Positions 31,507 to 41,298 of a DNA stretch of 64,000 nucleotides are shown here, in pieces (the stretch's first letter is position 1; every line of letters begins with the position of its first letter). A model generated the notes under the pieces. It was not told where the DNA came from, ran no database searches, and saw only the letters and a program-made list of their open reading frames with translations. Source of the stretch: Incurvaria masculella (Eukaryota; Arthropoda; Insecta; Lepidoptera; Incurvariidae). Made by a program: the position numbers and the translations under genes. The DNA lies in the NCBI GenBank assembly GCA_946894095.1, contig OX335665.1, positions 7,698,001 through 7,762,000 on the forward strand. Direction: 5' to 3'.

Positions 31507-31709
31507 CTTGCGCGGCCTGCGGCGTCGCGCGTCGGCGGCGGCGGGGGTTGGGCGCGGGCGGCGGAGACGGCGCGGAGCGACGACGCTCGCCTGGCTTGGC
31601 TTAGCGGCTGCACGTCCTGCGCGCGGCCGTCGCGGGTCAAACTAGATCGGAAGAGTTCGGGCTCGTTCGTGCTCATACGTTTTACGCTAGCGCGAGCAAG
31701 GGGGCGCAC
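31507..31709 (-). CDS. Candidate alternative first exon of gem
   Basis: On the minus strand an ATG at 31709 (or a second at 31676) opens a GC-rich frame (STNEPELFRSSLTRDGRAQD, then SQARRASSLRAVSAARAQ and PPPPPTRDAAGRA) ending at a GT donor (GCAAG|GTAATC) with a 2-nt overhang. Exon 3 needs exactly 2 nt, so a splice 31507 to 18424 would stay in frame (AG+C = Ser before EALLSLPS). It lies downstream of exon 2 in the transcript, so it would need its own promoter. Codon composition is coding-like, but no homology is recognised. Confidence 0.45.
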
Positions 31710-31873
31710 TGTATACGACTATACTCTTTCCGCATGAATCAAGCGCGGACGCAATGTGCGACGTAAGTGACCGAAATCACTTATCTCGTTCTCTCATTTA
31801 GTCTGTTCAACTTTTAAAGGTTCAAAGTCTATTGTGACTAGATTTGAGGCGTTTTGACTGTACATATACTCAC

Positions 31874-31985
31874 TTCATAGAAAGTTCTCCGGCCAGGTCG
31901 ATCTCGAGGTCGTTGACCTGCCAGCCCGGTGACAGGTGCGACGAGGACGAGCTGCCGCCTCCGCCGCCGCCCATCTCGCTCGCAC
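31874..31985 (-). CDS. gem: gem exon 2
   Basis: 112 nt (2 nt + 36 codons + 2 nt). Acceptor gttcgtccgcag, donor GTGAGT. It encodes ASEMGGGGGGSSSSSHLSPG, then WQVNDLEIDLAGELSM. DLEIDLAGELSMN-EALLSLP aligns in layout with the acidic N-terminal stretch before LALPIFKQE in TFCP2. An internal ATG (MGGGGGG) in good context could serve as an alternative start. Confidence 0.88.
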
Positions 31986-32329
31986 CTGCGGACGAACGCG
32001 CACGTTAGAGCAAGAGGGACACATGCACGCAAGCACCTTCCGATGGGGCGATGACGTGACTTTACATAGAATTAAACAACAGATACTCATGCAGATAATT
32101 ACTAATTCAGTCACCCAGCAATGAAGATAAATTTGGCAACGTAGCATTAGTGGTCTGAACTTTTCTCACTTTGTTGTTATTTACTAGTTTCCGTTTTAAA
32201 GGGTTATGTTATTTAATAATGTTTTACATCTAAAAAATATATATACTATATTCATGTAAACATTTAAAAAAGTATTAACACAATTGATATTTTTATGTAT
32301 TTAATGGATACGACATTACCGTTATCTCA

Positions 32330-32519
32330 TTAATTTGAGTTTCAGCGACATCTACATTTGAAGCATTGTAATCAGATTAGAGCAGTGGACGTGTAATCCA
32401 AAGGTCGCAGGTTCAAGTCCTGCTTCCGACGAATGTCAAGATCAATACTTTTTCAGATTACTTTCAAAATCTGATTACAATGCTTCAAATGTAGATGTCG
32501 CTGAAACTCAAATTAATTA
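32330..32519 (+). ncRNA. Perfect ~50-bp foldback enclosing a 5'-truncated tRNA-like sequence
   Basis: Left arm 32330-32379 and right arm 32468-32518 are inverted copies (tttgagtttcagcgacatct / agatgtcgctgaaactcaaa). The ~88-nt loop contains agagcagtggacg, tgtaatccaaaggtcgcag and gttcaagtcctgcttccgac: an anticodon-arm-like piece, a T-arm with box-B-like ggttcaagtcc and a 3' acceptor strand. The matching 5' acceptor strand is missing (replaced by the arm), so it is not an intact tRNA gene. Confidence 0.7.
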
Positions 32520-35160
32520 ACACAATTGTTATCAAAAACGAATACTTCAGTTTAAATACGACTACATTAAACTATTCGATGTTTAGGGTTTCGTCCAACC
32601 CATCGTTGAGCAATAAAAAAAAATTTGTAGGTTCGAAGCTCTTGCTTTGACATGAAGGAAATACCAGGCAGGACTATTACACAACGTTGCCAAACTTCTA
32701 GGTCATATTAAGTTAAAAAAGTTGTGATTGGTGCAGCAGTTCCTTTATTTTTTATTTTCGGTCATTGTTTTTAGTGAAGATTAAGAGTTGTTTTCTACAT
32801 TTACAATGAACTACCACCATTTAATCACACCTGAACAGATCCACCGCTCGCATTTGCTTAAATTTACTAGGCTTAATTATATTGATAACCTTTAGATTCC
32901 GTAGGTATTTGTCCTGCATGCCAAATTGATTTGCCCTACATTAAACATTTCAAAAAGGTGATTTTTCAGTCTTACCGATGAAATAAGCTTAAAAGCTGCA
33001 CTTATCACAGAGGTGATATATGGTCCGATATAGCTTTTCTGTCTAAAACAAAAAAAATAAAAAGAAAAATCTGTCAAATCAATGTCAACTGATTTTTTAA
33101 ACAGCTGATGATGGGGCGCCATCTTGTTACACGAATTTGCTAAACATGGGTCGTGTGTTGAATAAAGTTATGAACAGTATAAACATAAGTTGGTAACATC
33201 TGGTTTATTAGTCAGAAACGAGCTGTACATGGTGCATAAGAAGCGTAAATAGAGATCACAATTTTTATAGTAAGGCTGTATGGTTGTGAGTTGTCTAAAG
33301 TTATGCGCTTACTTAGGGGCTGAAGTTGGGGCTATATCTGGTTTATTGGTCAGTTTTCTGTACATTGTGTAGGGTATAACTAATCAATATAATAACTGAA
33401 TAATAACTAAAACGATAGTATTAGTACTCATTTAGTTAATTAATTTAATTAGTAATTATTTTTTAATAATGATTAGATATTGTGATATTTATATACATTC
33501 TCTATTCTCTATGAAGAGGTGTGAAATGTTATGCTATCTATTGATTCATTCCCATTAGCACCAAATAAACGATTTGATTTGAATTGATCAGTTTAAAAAC
33601 AGACATTAAGAATATGTAAAACTAAGACAGGAAGTGTTTTGATATATAGTCATTAAAAATTAAATAAGAATAACAAAGTCATGAAATATCCCATTTCAAA
33701 CCTCAACGCACCAATACAATTGCTAATGTAACCATAACAATACAAAGTAACCATAACATTATATTATATTCACTTACTAGATTCGAACCATTCGCAAATA
33801 AGTCATTCTTTCTCCGGTCCGGGTGTGTTTAATCAGAATACAATTTGACATCTGGCCTGCGTATCGCAGTAACTAGTTGGAACTTGGCTCGCGGGCTATC
33901 ATGTTTACGTGACCCGGTAAGAGGTCGAAGCCTACTGTGGAATCGAGATAGCAGGCTCTCTCGTTTCGAAAGGTTAATCATTTTTATTCTAAAATCAAAA
34001 TTTCAAAAAGACTTTGCTTAGATTCATTTTTGAAATGTTAATGCAGAAATAAAAAACAAATGGATGAGGCACCCAAAACATCTGAGTTTAACGGAAATAA
34101 GACAAAGGAAGTTTTCGTTCAATGCGGCTCCGACCTGGTTATGACCAGGTTACAAGTTAGTTCCTACTTAATGTCACACCTGTGACTTTAGGAAGTCCTA
34201 ATAGCTACAGAATGCGCTAAAAGCACTTAACCATAGATAAATGAAGACCTAGATGTTTCACCAATAGGTCAATGCCGAAGGGACGAACAATAGATGGCGC
34301 CATTGCATGGATACACGTTTACGGCTGTGGAAATAGGATGGCGCCACTTTCGTACCTAGAACGTGCGAAATAGCCAATAGATAGCGTTGTAGAAACATAG
34401 GATCTATTCATAGATTAATACAATTTTGTTTCAAATTGGAAATTATACTATTTTGAATCGATACACTCAATGACAACCCATAAAATCAAATGAATTTTTA
34501 ATAGATTGAAAGCAGTTAGCCTGATAGCTGCGCCATCTCTTGGTGCAAACACTCTTTTTGTTGTGATCCATTGAATAGAAGTTACCATCTTAGTTGTACG
34601 TTCATTGCAATAGAGGGCCGGTTTGCTTAACACATTGTATGAAACTTCCGTCAATATAGCGTTGGGCAATCTACTCACGCCAGTAAGTAATTATTAATCT
34701 ATGACTTAAGATGATTATACTAGCCAATGCGAATGGTTTGATTGCGTTAAGTTCCTGATCTTTATGGAATGAGAACAATAAAAAAAACATGTATAATTCA
34801 AGCTAACGTTCTACCAAAACAGAAAGAAAAATGTTACAGAAATTGATATATTTTGCATGGAAAAAAAAGTTGAAGTAAGGTCTCAAACATATTCTTTTTC
34901 AAGTTTGCGGCATATATTGATATTATCTAATATTTATTTTAATACCATTTCAAAGATCTTAAAATTATCTACCCATTCAGCGAAGACCATGTTTAACTTT
35001 TCGCAATTTCTTTAACGAAACAATACAATAACCGGTTTCACGCGTTATGCGGGTTGGTCACATTTGGAAAGAATTATTGCGAGCTGCTCTAACTAAGCGA
35101 CGTCGGCTCTGGCTATCTCGTGTTAATCGCAAAAACTGGTCCAAAATGTTTAGGTATGAG
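32520..35160. other. gem intron 1, AT-rich, no recognised genes
   Basis: About 2.6 kb. Contains an AT-rich LINE-tail-like piece near 33380-33600. Short frames at 32892-33122 and 34448-34678 (minus) lack splice context and coding bias. Confidence 0.45.
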
Positions 35161-35172
35161 GATGCTCTTAAC

Positions 35173-35314
35173 CGTTGCCGTAGTAGCCGCCGCCGCCCGC
35201 GTACGCCTGCGCGCCGAACTCCGCCAGGCGGCGCCCCTCGCGCGCCTCCCGCGCCGCCTGCTCCAACATGGCCGCCGCCGGGTACCGCGCCGCGCCGCTG
35301 TAGTCCACCACCAT
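35173..35314 (-). CDS. gem: gem exon 1 with start codon
   Basis: 142 nt (47 codons + 1). ATG in a good context (gccgcgATGG). It encodes MVVDYSGAARYPAAAMLEQA, then AREAREGRRLAEFGAQAYAG and GGGYYGN; donor GTTAAG. The final G joins GT of exon 2 to give Gly then ASEMGGGG. GC-rich with strong GC3. Too short to stand out as an ORF; support comes from phase agreement and the neighbouring exon. A 5' UTR must extend toward 35521, where a LINE is inserted. Confidence 0.82.
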
Positions 35315-35504
35315 CGCGGCGGGCGGCGCTCTATCGGGGCGCGCCGGTTCGATTTCGCGGCACTATGTCACTTCAAGTTCACCGATCGCCGGGCATGTTG
35401 CAGTTCAACCGCTTACAACGTTTTTGAGGTTGTCTTCCAACAGAGCAATTTAAACGGGAAGATTTGCGTTTGTCAAATGTTGGTTTCGTCAAATCGTGTT
35501 ACTG

Positions 35505-35521
35505 CTAAGATGCCCATGATG
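35505..35521. repeat. Target site duplication, copy 1 (LINE 3' side)
   Basis: ctaagatgcccatgatg, identical to 41282-41298. 17 bp, perfect. Confidence 0.95.
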
Positions 35522-35805
35522 ATGATGATGATTTTTGCTTGATGGCCTCTGTCTACTGTTGTGTAGACAATTTTGTCAGTGTCGTGTTGTTGGGTGACTT
35601 TTGGTGTCACCCTATTTTAACTCTGCCAATTACTGTGGAGATTCATGTAGGAGTGGTCAATTTATTAAAAAACTTTGCGTGAACAAATTTTACCTATCTG
35701 AGTTTCGTATGTGCTATTAGTAGGGAATAAGAGGGATGTAATAACGACTCTTGGGGAACAAAGAAATAATACATGGTTAGTCTCAAAAAAGGGGGAAACT
35801 AAAAA

Positions 35806-38800
35806 TTACAGCTTGATGTTATGGTTTTTGATAAAATAGGACAACACTTTTAGGTAGGATGGATGAGAAAGGGTCAGAAGGCAGCTTATATTGGTAGGGA
35901 GAGGGATTTTAAATCTTGGAAATATTGTGTACAGTGATAGAGTATTTAAAGGGCAGGAGAAGAACATATGGTTTAGGTCTCCCTCCGCGAGCCCACATTC
36001 GCAGAGGGAGGAGTCCCTTACCCGTAACTTTGCTAACATCACAGGGGTGCAGCAGTGTCCTAAACGCATTCTACAAATTATAGAGGTTTCACTCTTCGAC
36101 ATATATTTGTGTTTCGAGAACCATGGCTTGATAGGGATATCAGTTTGCAGTTGAGCATAGTGGCGGCCCCTCTCTTTCTGCGTTCGGGACCATACGCGAC
36201 ACCAATCCCTACGTAGCGTGACCTTGGGAAGGGAGAGTAAGTCATTGGGGTATACTATGAATGTCCTTCTGTCTCCGGTCAGTATTGCCTCTTTAGCTAG
36301 GGTGTCGACGAGTTCATTGCCGTCAATGCCTACATGACTCGGTACCCATGCAAGCAGGACTTCAAGGTTTTCTTCAAGGCATCCGACCAGGGCTTCTTTA
36401 ATGTTGAGGATAATTTGGGAAATTTTGGCATGAAATGGATATTGATGGAGGGCTTGGAGGCAGCTTAAGGAATCCGTCAGTATAACTGTCTTGGGAAATT
36501 TCTTACTTCTAATAAAGTTGATTGCCTCACAGACAGCAACACATTCACCTGTGAAAACAGATGTCTCCGGTGGGCACTTCAATTTTATATTAGTCTTGGA
36601 GAGCTGATGTATCATGGCTGCCCCTAGGCAACCAACCTCAGATTTTTTCGATGCGTCGGTAAAGATAAGATGCCAGTTGGGCCATCGCTCAGAGGTTATT
36701 GAGTTAAAAATGTGGTTAGCATGTATAGTGTCTTTGTCGATGCCGATACTGAATTCTACAGCTGGCTTAAAAATGAGAGTAAAATATGGGGAGCTGTAAA
36801 GACGAATAGGGCATGAACGTTGAACGGGGGATCTAATAGATCTAAATCTGTCAAAGCTCTTGACAAGAGCAGGGTAAGTTTTGTATTTCCAGTAAGGCTT
36901 ACAGCGACAATATTGGGAGAGGAGGTTTAGTTTAGGAAAGATTGGGTGATTTGATAGTATTGAAGCTCTATATAGGAATCGATCTGCCAGGTATTGACGT
37001 CGCAAAACGAGTGGGGGTTCTACACATTCTACTTGTAATGCGTTAATTGGAGATGATTTCATAGCCCCTATGATTAATCTCATGCACTTTGACTGGATTA
37101 GTTCTAGCTTCTGGAGAGCTCTTTTATTGCAAGGTTCTAGTAAAAACGTGCCATAATCTAAGTGGCTACGGATAAGCGCATTATATAGTAATTTTTGCGA
37201 AAATGGGTGAGCACCCCACCAGACCCCTGACAGCGTGCGGAGAATGTTTATATTTTTTTCACATTTCTGGACGGTGTACTCCAGGTGAGCCCTTCCTGTC
37301 ATTTTGCTATCAAGGATTACCCCGAGGAACTTAACCTCTTTTTTGGTGGGGACAGGTATGCCATTTATGGATATATCTAATGGGGGAACCAACCGACGTC
37401 TTGAAAATATCATTATGCTGCTTTTTGTTGCGGAAAGTTCTAGGCCGTGGTCAGTCAGCCACAAATTTAAATTATGCAGACTTTTTTTTAGGTTGTTAGT
37501 GGCGTCTAAGATAGACTTGTCAGTGACATAGACAAGCAGGTCATCAGCATATTGGAGGATTCGTCCAAATGCTGTAACTCCATGTTCTAAGTCGTGAGTA
37601 TATATACTATATAGAAGGGGGCTTAAAACAGAGCCCTGGGGTAGACCCCGCCATACTGCTCTGGTAGCTATTATCTCTCCTTGGACTCTTAGGTGGATTG
37701 TGCGTGAGGCTAGAAGGTTAGAAATGAAATTGACTAGCTTATCAGGAATCCTCAGCTTCAGCATTTTCTGCCTGAGGACTGAAAGCAAGACATTGTCGTA
37801 TGCTGCCGACACATCTAGGAAAGCAGCAACCACTGATTCATTTCTGCTCTGTGCTAGTCGTATATCTGTGGTAAAAATGCTGAGGCTATCAATTGTGCTA
37901 CGACCCTTTCTGAAACCAAACTGATTTGGGGCTAGGATTTCTCTGTTCTCAACGATCCAATCTAGACGATTTTTTATTAGTTGTTCTGTGATTTTCGCAA
38001 GGACTGAGGATAGGGCAATTGGTCGGTAGGAAGAGGGGTCATTAGGATCCTTGTTAGGCTTGGGGATTGGGATTATAATTTGGGATTTCCATGTTGTGGG
38101 TATATGGCTGTTATCGAAAGCAATATTAATAATGTTTAAAAAATATTGTAGCGTTTTAGGCTGGGCCTTGCAGATAAATGAATAGGGAATGCCATCAATT
38201 CCTGGAGCTGAGTCTTTTACATGATCTAGCACATATTGGAGTTCTAAAAGGGAGAAAGGGGCTTCCATTGGATCATTATAGGAGGTAGGGGTAAACAATT
38301 GTGGAATCTCTTGAGCCTGAGGGGCTGATGGGGGTGCTAATTTATCTAAAAAGTGGGCAATCCATGCTGGCGATTCTGCCTTTTGGGTATTACAATCTGT
38401 AAAGGCCGACCTATACCTCTTAATGTTTCTCCAAACCAAAGATGATTTCGTATCCGGTGAAATGGAACAGCAGAACCGGTGCCAACCTTCACGCTTTTTT
38501 TTACGTAACTTGCGTTTAGCACGTGCTTCATTTCTACGAAAGGTTATAAAATTATTCATAGACATATCCGAGCAATATTGTTGTTCTGCCTCATTTCTCG
38601 CTTTAACGACCTGTGTACATTCGTTGTTCCACCAGGGAGGTGATGCCAATTTCTTAGCTGACGAGTTTTTAAGTGGTATGGTCTCATCTGCTGCATTGGT
38701 AAGTATGTTAACAAAATTAACATAGCAATCGTCTAGGTTATTCAGGGATATGTCTGCAAGAACTGTCACCTTAATTTCTACTGCACTGCTAAATGAGTGC

Positions 38801-39510
38801 CAGTCGGCATTACATGTTCTATATTTCAGAAGGGGTGTTGTATCCTGCCTAGGCAGGGTCCTAAGAGGGAGGGTGATTAATATTGGGAGATGATCACTAC
38901 CACGGGAGAGGTGGGATATGTTCCAAGTTAATAAAGAGGATAAGCTAGTGGAACATAGTGTCAGATCCACGGCACTATGCTCTTGGTGTGGAGAAACTCT
39001 ACGAGTGGGTGAGCCATCATTTAGGATGCAAATATTTTGCTGGTCTATTATGTCCACCAATCTGGTTCCAAAGGAGTCTCGATGGGTCGAGCCCCAAAGG
39101 GGGTGGTGACAATTAAAATCACCCAAAATTACAAAGGGAGGAGTTAAACTATTGAAAATTGCTCTAAGCTCAGGGATAATAGAGGTCAGGGGGTGGGGGA
39201 TATATACACACAGATATGAGATGTCCTTCGTCCGTATGGCCACAGCATTAAAGTTCTTGCTATGCGGAGGAAGGTGTACTTGACAGTGTGGGATAAAATT
39301 ATTAATAAAAAGGGCGCAACCGCCCCAGCCATCATCTCTGTCATCCCGGATACAGTTGTATCCTGTCATTCTGAAAATAGATGCTGGCTTAAGCCATGTC
39401 TCCGTGATTGCAGCGATGATGGGTTTATGTTTATTAAACAGGGATATTAGTTCTGGTTTCTTATCTCGGATGCTTCGTGAGTTCCACTGGATCATTGTTG
39501 AGGTGTCCAT
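35806..39510 (-). CDS. LINE ORF2: endonuclease, reverse transcriptase, RNase H
   Basis: 1,234 residues, no internal stop. Residues ~5-230: APE-type endonuclease (QWNSRS, ITETWLK near 38, LGDFNCHHPLWGS near 130, SDHLPI near 207). Residues ~440-760: reverse transcriptase (SYRPIALSSVLAKITE, NQFGFRKGRSTIDS, FLDVSAAYDN, GLPQGSVLSPLL and the catalytic YADD near 655). Residues ~945-1080: RNase H with its acidic set visible (FTDAS near 952, TGEC near 988, LTDSLS near 1012, GNELVDTLAKEA near 1070). The C-terminus has a CCHC-like cluster (CECGLAEGDLNHMFFSC). The enzyme copies element RNA into DNA at a nicked target. Complete, with no missing catalytic residue seen. Confidence 0.95.
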   Translation of the reverse strand: MDTSTMIQWNSRSIRDKKPELISLFNKHKPIIAAITETWLKPASIFRMTGYNCIRDDRDDGWGGCALFINNFIPHCQVHLPPHSKNFNAVAIRTKDISYLCVYIPHPLTSIIPELRAIFNSLTPPFVILGDFNCHHPLWGSTHRDSFGTRLVDIIDQQNICILNDGSPTRRVSPHQEHSAVDLTLCSTSLSSLLTWNISHLSRGSDHLPILITLPLRTLPRQDTTPLLKYRTCNADWHSFSSAVEIKVTVLADISLNNLDDCYVNFVNILTNAADETIPLKNSSAKKLASPPWWNNECTQVVKARNEAEQQYCSDMSMNNFITFRRNEARAKRKLRKKKREGWHRFCCSISPDTKSSLVWRNIKRYRSAFTDCNTQKAESPAWIAHFLDKLAPPSAPQAQEIPQLFTPTSYNDPMEAPFSLLELQYVLDHVKDSAPGIDGIPYSFICKAQPKTLQYFLNIINIAFDNSHIPTTWKSQIIIPIPKPNKDPNDPSSYRPIALSSVLAKITEQLIKNRLDWIVENREILAPNQFGFRKGRSTIDSLSIFTTDIRLAQSRNESVVAAFLDVSAAYDNVLLSVLRQKMLKLRIPDKLVNFISNLLASRTIHLRVQGEIIATRAVWRGLPQGSVLSPLLYSIYTHDLEHGVTAFGRILQYADDLLVYVTDKSILDATNNLKKSLHNLNLWLTDHGLELSATKSSIMIFSRRRLVPPLDISINGIPVPTKKEVKFLGVILDSKMTGRAHLEYTVQKCEKNINILRTLSGVWWGAHPFSQKLLYNALIRSHLDYGTFLLEPCNKRALQKLELIQSKCMRLIIGAMKSSPINALQVECVEPPLVLRRQYLADRFLYRASILSNHPIFPKLNLLSQYCRCKPYWKYKTYPALVKSFDRFRSIRSPVQRSCPIRLYSSPYFTLIFKPAVEFSIGIDKDTIHANHIFNSITSERWPNWHLIFTDASKKSEVGCLGAAMIHQLSKTNIKLKCPPETSVFTGECVAVCEAINFIRSKKFPKTVILTDSLSCLQALHQYPFHAKISQIILNIKEALVGCLEENLEVLLAWVPSHVGIDGNELVDTLAKEAILTGDRRTFIVYPNDLLSLPKVTLRRDWCRVWSRTQKERGRHYAQLQTDIPIKPWFSKHKYMSKSETSIICRMRLGHCCTPVMLAKLRVRDSSLCECGLAEGDLNHMFFSCPLNTLSLYTIFPRFKIPLPTNISCLLTLSHPSYLKVLSYFIKNHNIKL

Positions 39511-41170
39511 TATTTAAAAGTTGTGTTAGTTTTTTGAGGTGAGAGGCAACGTTGGTCGGTAATGAAGGTTGTGAAGAGATTAAGGAAATCAGGGTCAAAA
39601 GTAATGTCTCGAGGGCTGGACTTTCAAAGAAAGTGTTATGGTTGTCATTTTGGGTTTGCAATGCACACCCATTTTGGGGAGTGGGAAAATTAAATTGTTT
39701 TAATATGCTGTTATGGGCATATTTATCGTAGCTCGGTGATAGAGGTGCATGTGATTTGGGTTTGAGGAACACGGTTTTGCGGGAGGATGTTACAACAGGG
39801 TTCTTACCTAAAGAATTGCTAAGGGCTTCAGAATACGACCTTCGTGGTGGACCGGTTTTTTTGGAGGCCTCTGCATATGAAATTGATTCATCTGTCATTA
39901 ACGTCTTGATAGCAAGCTGTCTGTCGTGCTCTGTGCACGTCTTGCTGATCGCAGTGTGGTTTCCAGAGCATGACAAACAGGTCACTTCTACCTCTTTGCA
40001 GGTCTCCCCAGTATGTGATTCCCCACACTTATAGCACCGAGGTTTGGATCTACATTGATCTTTCGTATGACCAAATCGGCAGCAGTGGTGACATTGGATG
40101 GTTGGATAAATATATTTTTCAATAGGTATAGAGTTGTGACAACAAAATACTCTGTCAGGTAGAACCTGGCCATCAAACGTGAGAACCACAGTTTGGGAAG
40201 GTTTCCAGGTGGTGACACCTTCAATAACCGATCTGAAATTAAGACGCCTGGTTTTAATAACCTTTCCGCAACCCTTTGGTACGTCGACGTACTGAACAAT
40301 CTCCTCTGGTGTCCAATCAGCAGGTATTTGCCGGACCAGCCCCATTCTGGTTACGTTGTACGTCGGTATTATCGCCTTATATTTTTGAGCAGACAAAAAA
40401 TCACTATCTAGAAAGAAATTTGCTGCTTGAGCCGTTCTGAATTCAATACATATTCTATTTCGACCAAGACTTTTTACTCCTCCTTGGGAAATATTAGGTA
40501 CTTTATTTTGCATCAGGAGGCGTCCGAAGTTAACATGATGTATTGAAGTGCCAGCCGAAGGGTCTGCTTCAATTCGGAATATGTGTACCAAAAAAGGTCC
40601 CTTATCCAATTGTGTGTAGAGCTGCCTACCAATTTGGGAAAAGGGGCGTGAGCTTTGGTTGGTCAAAGGGGTGAGTTGGGTAAGAGGGGTGGTCTGGGTT
40701 GGTAAGATGTCCTGTGAATGAGTAATGTTGACTGTACTTTTTTTTAATGCAATTATCTTTTTAGGATTTTGGTCCACTTTAGAAGTGGTTAGTTGAGTTT
40801 TACGCCTAGGAGGTATAAAGCCCTGGTCGGTATCATCATCGAAATGAGAACTAGTATTTTGATTTTTTCGTTTTCTCAATCGGTCGCCGGTACCGCCATT
40901 GCTACAGTCCATGACATCCGCGTCATCGACCGTGACAAAGGCCGCCGGCGACGCAGGATTCGATATATATTCTGTTTCACTGCGGATCTCTACTTCTCGG
41001 GCCGCTGCCGAAGCCGCGAGCTCTAGCTGGGAGACGGACGGAGCACCCCCTCCGGGGTCATCCAGTCCTCTGTCCCTCTCCAAGCTATCCATATCCGTGC
41101 ATAAAAAGGGACGGGTCGGTTTAGTTAATGTGTATGTACGTACGGTTAGTTGGTAGGTCCCACACCACAA
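39461..41170 (-). CDS. LINE ORF1: gag-like RNA-binding protein with zinc knuckles
   Basis: 569 residues from the first ATG. The second ATG (about 41092, MDSLERDRGLDD) may be the real start because the first 26 residues look like translated 5' UTR. Three CCHC knuckles lie at about residues 360-412: CHHCCRFGHTKDQC, CYKCGESHTGETC and CLSCSGNHTAISKTC. The N-terminal half is Ser/Thr/Pro-rich. It is expected to bind element RNA in a ribonucleoprotein particle. Overlaps the start of ORF2 by 50 bp. Confidence 0.92.
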   Translation of the reverse strand: MWCGTYQLTVRTYTLTKPTRPFLCTDMDSLERDRGLDDPGGGAPSVSQLELAASAAAREVEIRSETEYISNPASPAAFVTVDDADVMDCSNGGTGDRLRKRKNQNTSSHFDDDTDQGFIPPRRKTQLTTSKVDQNPKKIIALKKSTVNITHSQDILPTQTTPLTQLTPLTNQSSRPFSQIGRQLYTQLDKGPFLVHIFRIEADPSAGTSIHHVNFGRLLMQNKVPNISQGGVKSLGRNRICIEFRTAQAANFFLDSDFLSAQKYKAIIPTYNVTRMGLVRQIPADWTPEEIVQYVDVPKGCGKVIKTRRLNFRSVIEGVTTWKPSQTVVLTFDGQVLPDRVFCCHNSIPIEKYIYPTIQCHHCCRFGHTKDQCRSKPRCYKCGESHTGETCKEVEVTCLSCSGNHTAISKTCTEHDRQLAIKTLMTDESISYAEASKKTGPPRRSYSEALSNSLGKNPVVTSSRKTVFLKPKSHAPLSPSYDKYAHNSILKQFNFPTPQNGCALQTQNDNHNTFFESPALETLLLTLISLISSQPSLPTNVASHLKKLTQLLNNGHLNNDPVELTKHPR

Positions 41171-41281
41171 AAGTTAAACACACAAACCAGCCTCAGAGGC
41201 CTTTAAATCGCTAAATAAATGAAAAAAACCCGGACCGGCTCACTGACACATGTGGTAACCATAGATCGCGGCGGCAGAGTC

Positions 41282-41298
41282 CTAAGATGCCCATGATG
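41282..41298. repeat. Target site duplication, copy 2 (LINE 5' side)
   Basis: ctaagatgcccatgatg, identical to 35505-35521. Confidence 0.95.

Larger units (their letters stand above)
5485..35314 (-). other. gem: gemini/TFCP2-like transcription factor gene (partial, 11 coding exons)
   Basis: Gene-level entry. Eleven exons, listed separately, run from ATG 35314-35312 to 5485 on the minus strand; the summed coding length is 1308 nt and all intron phases agree. The product is a nuclear DNA-binding protein of the CP2/LSF/gemini branch of the Grainyhead superfamily, which binds DNA through an immunoglobulin-like core and oligomerises through a C-terminal part. Signature stretches seen: SLPSLTVFKQE (counterpart of the LALPIFKQE motif of vertebrate TFCP2), [46 protein letters not shown]-like [30 protein letters not shown] and FKLKGADRKHKQDREK. 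The SAM-like and oligomerisation regions are absent, so the 3' end lies outside the window or was not recognised. The gene symbol follows the Drosophila orthologue; orthology to gem rather than grainyhead rests on these motifs. Confidence 0.9.
35522..41281 (-). mobile_element. Full-length non-LTR retrotransposon (I/jockey group with RNase H)
   Basis: 5,760 bp between perfect 17-bp target duplications. Minus-strand order: ~110-190 bp 5' UTR, ORF1 (gag-like), ORF2 (endonuclease, RT, RNase H), ~280-bp 3' UTR, and a short tail of ATC triplets rather than poly-A. ORF2 starts 49 bp before the end of ORF1. Both ORFs are open, so the copy looks young and possibly competent. APE-type endonuclease plus RNase H and three gag zinc knuckles fit the I clade; exact clade not established. 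Confidence 0.93.

Noticed and set aside
35891..41156. Plus-strand frames inside the LINE
   Set aside because: Antisense shadows of ORF1 and ORF2.
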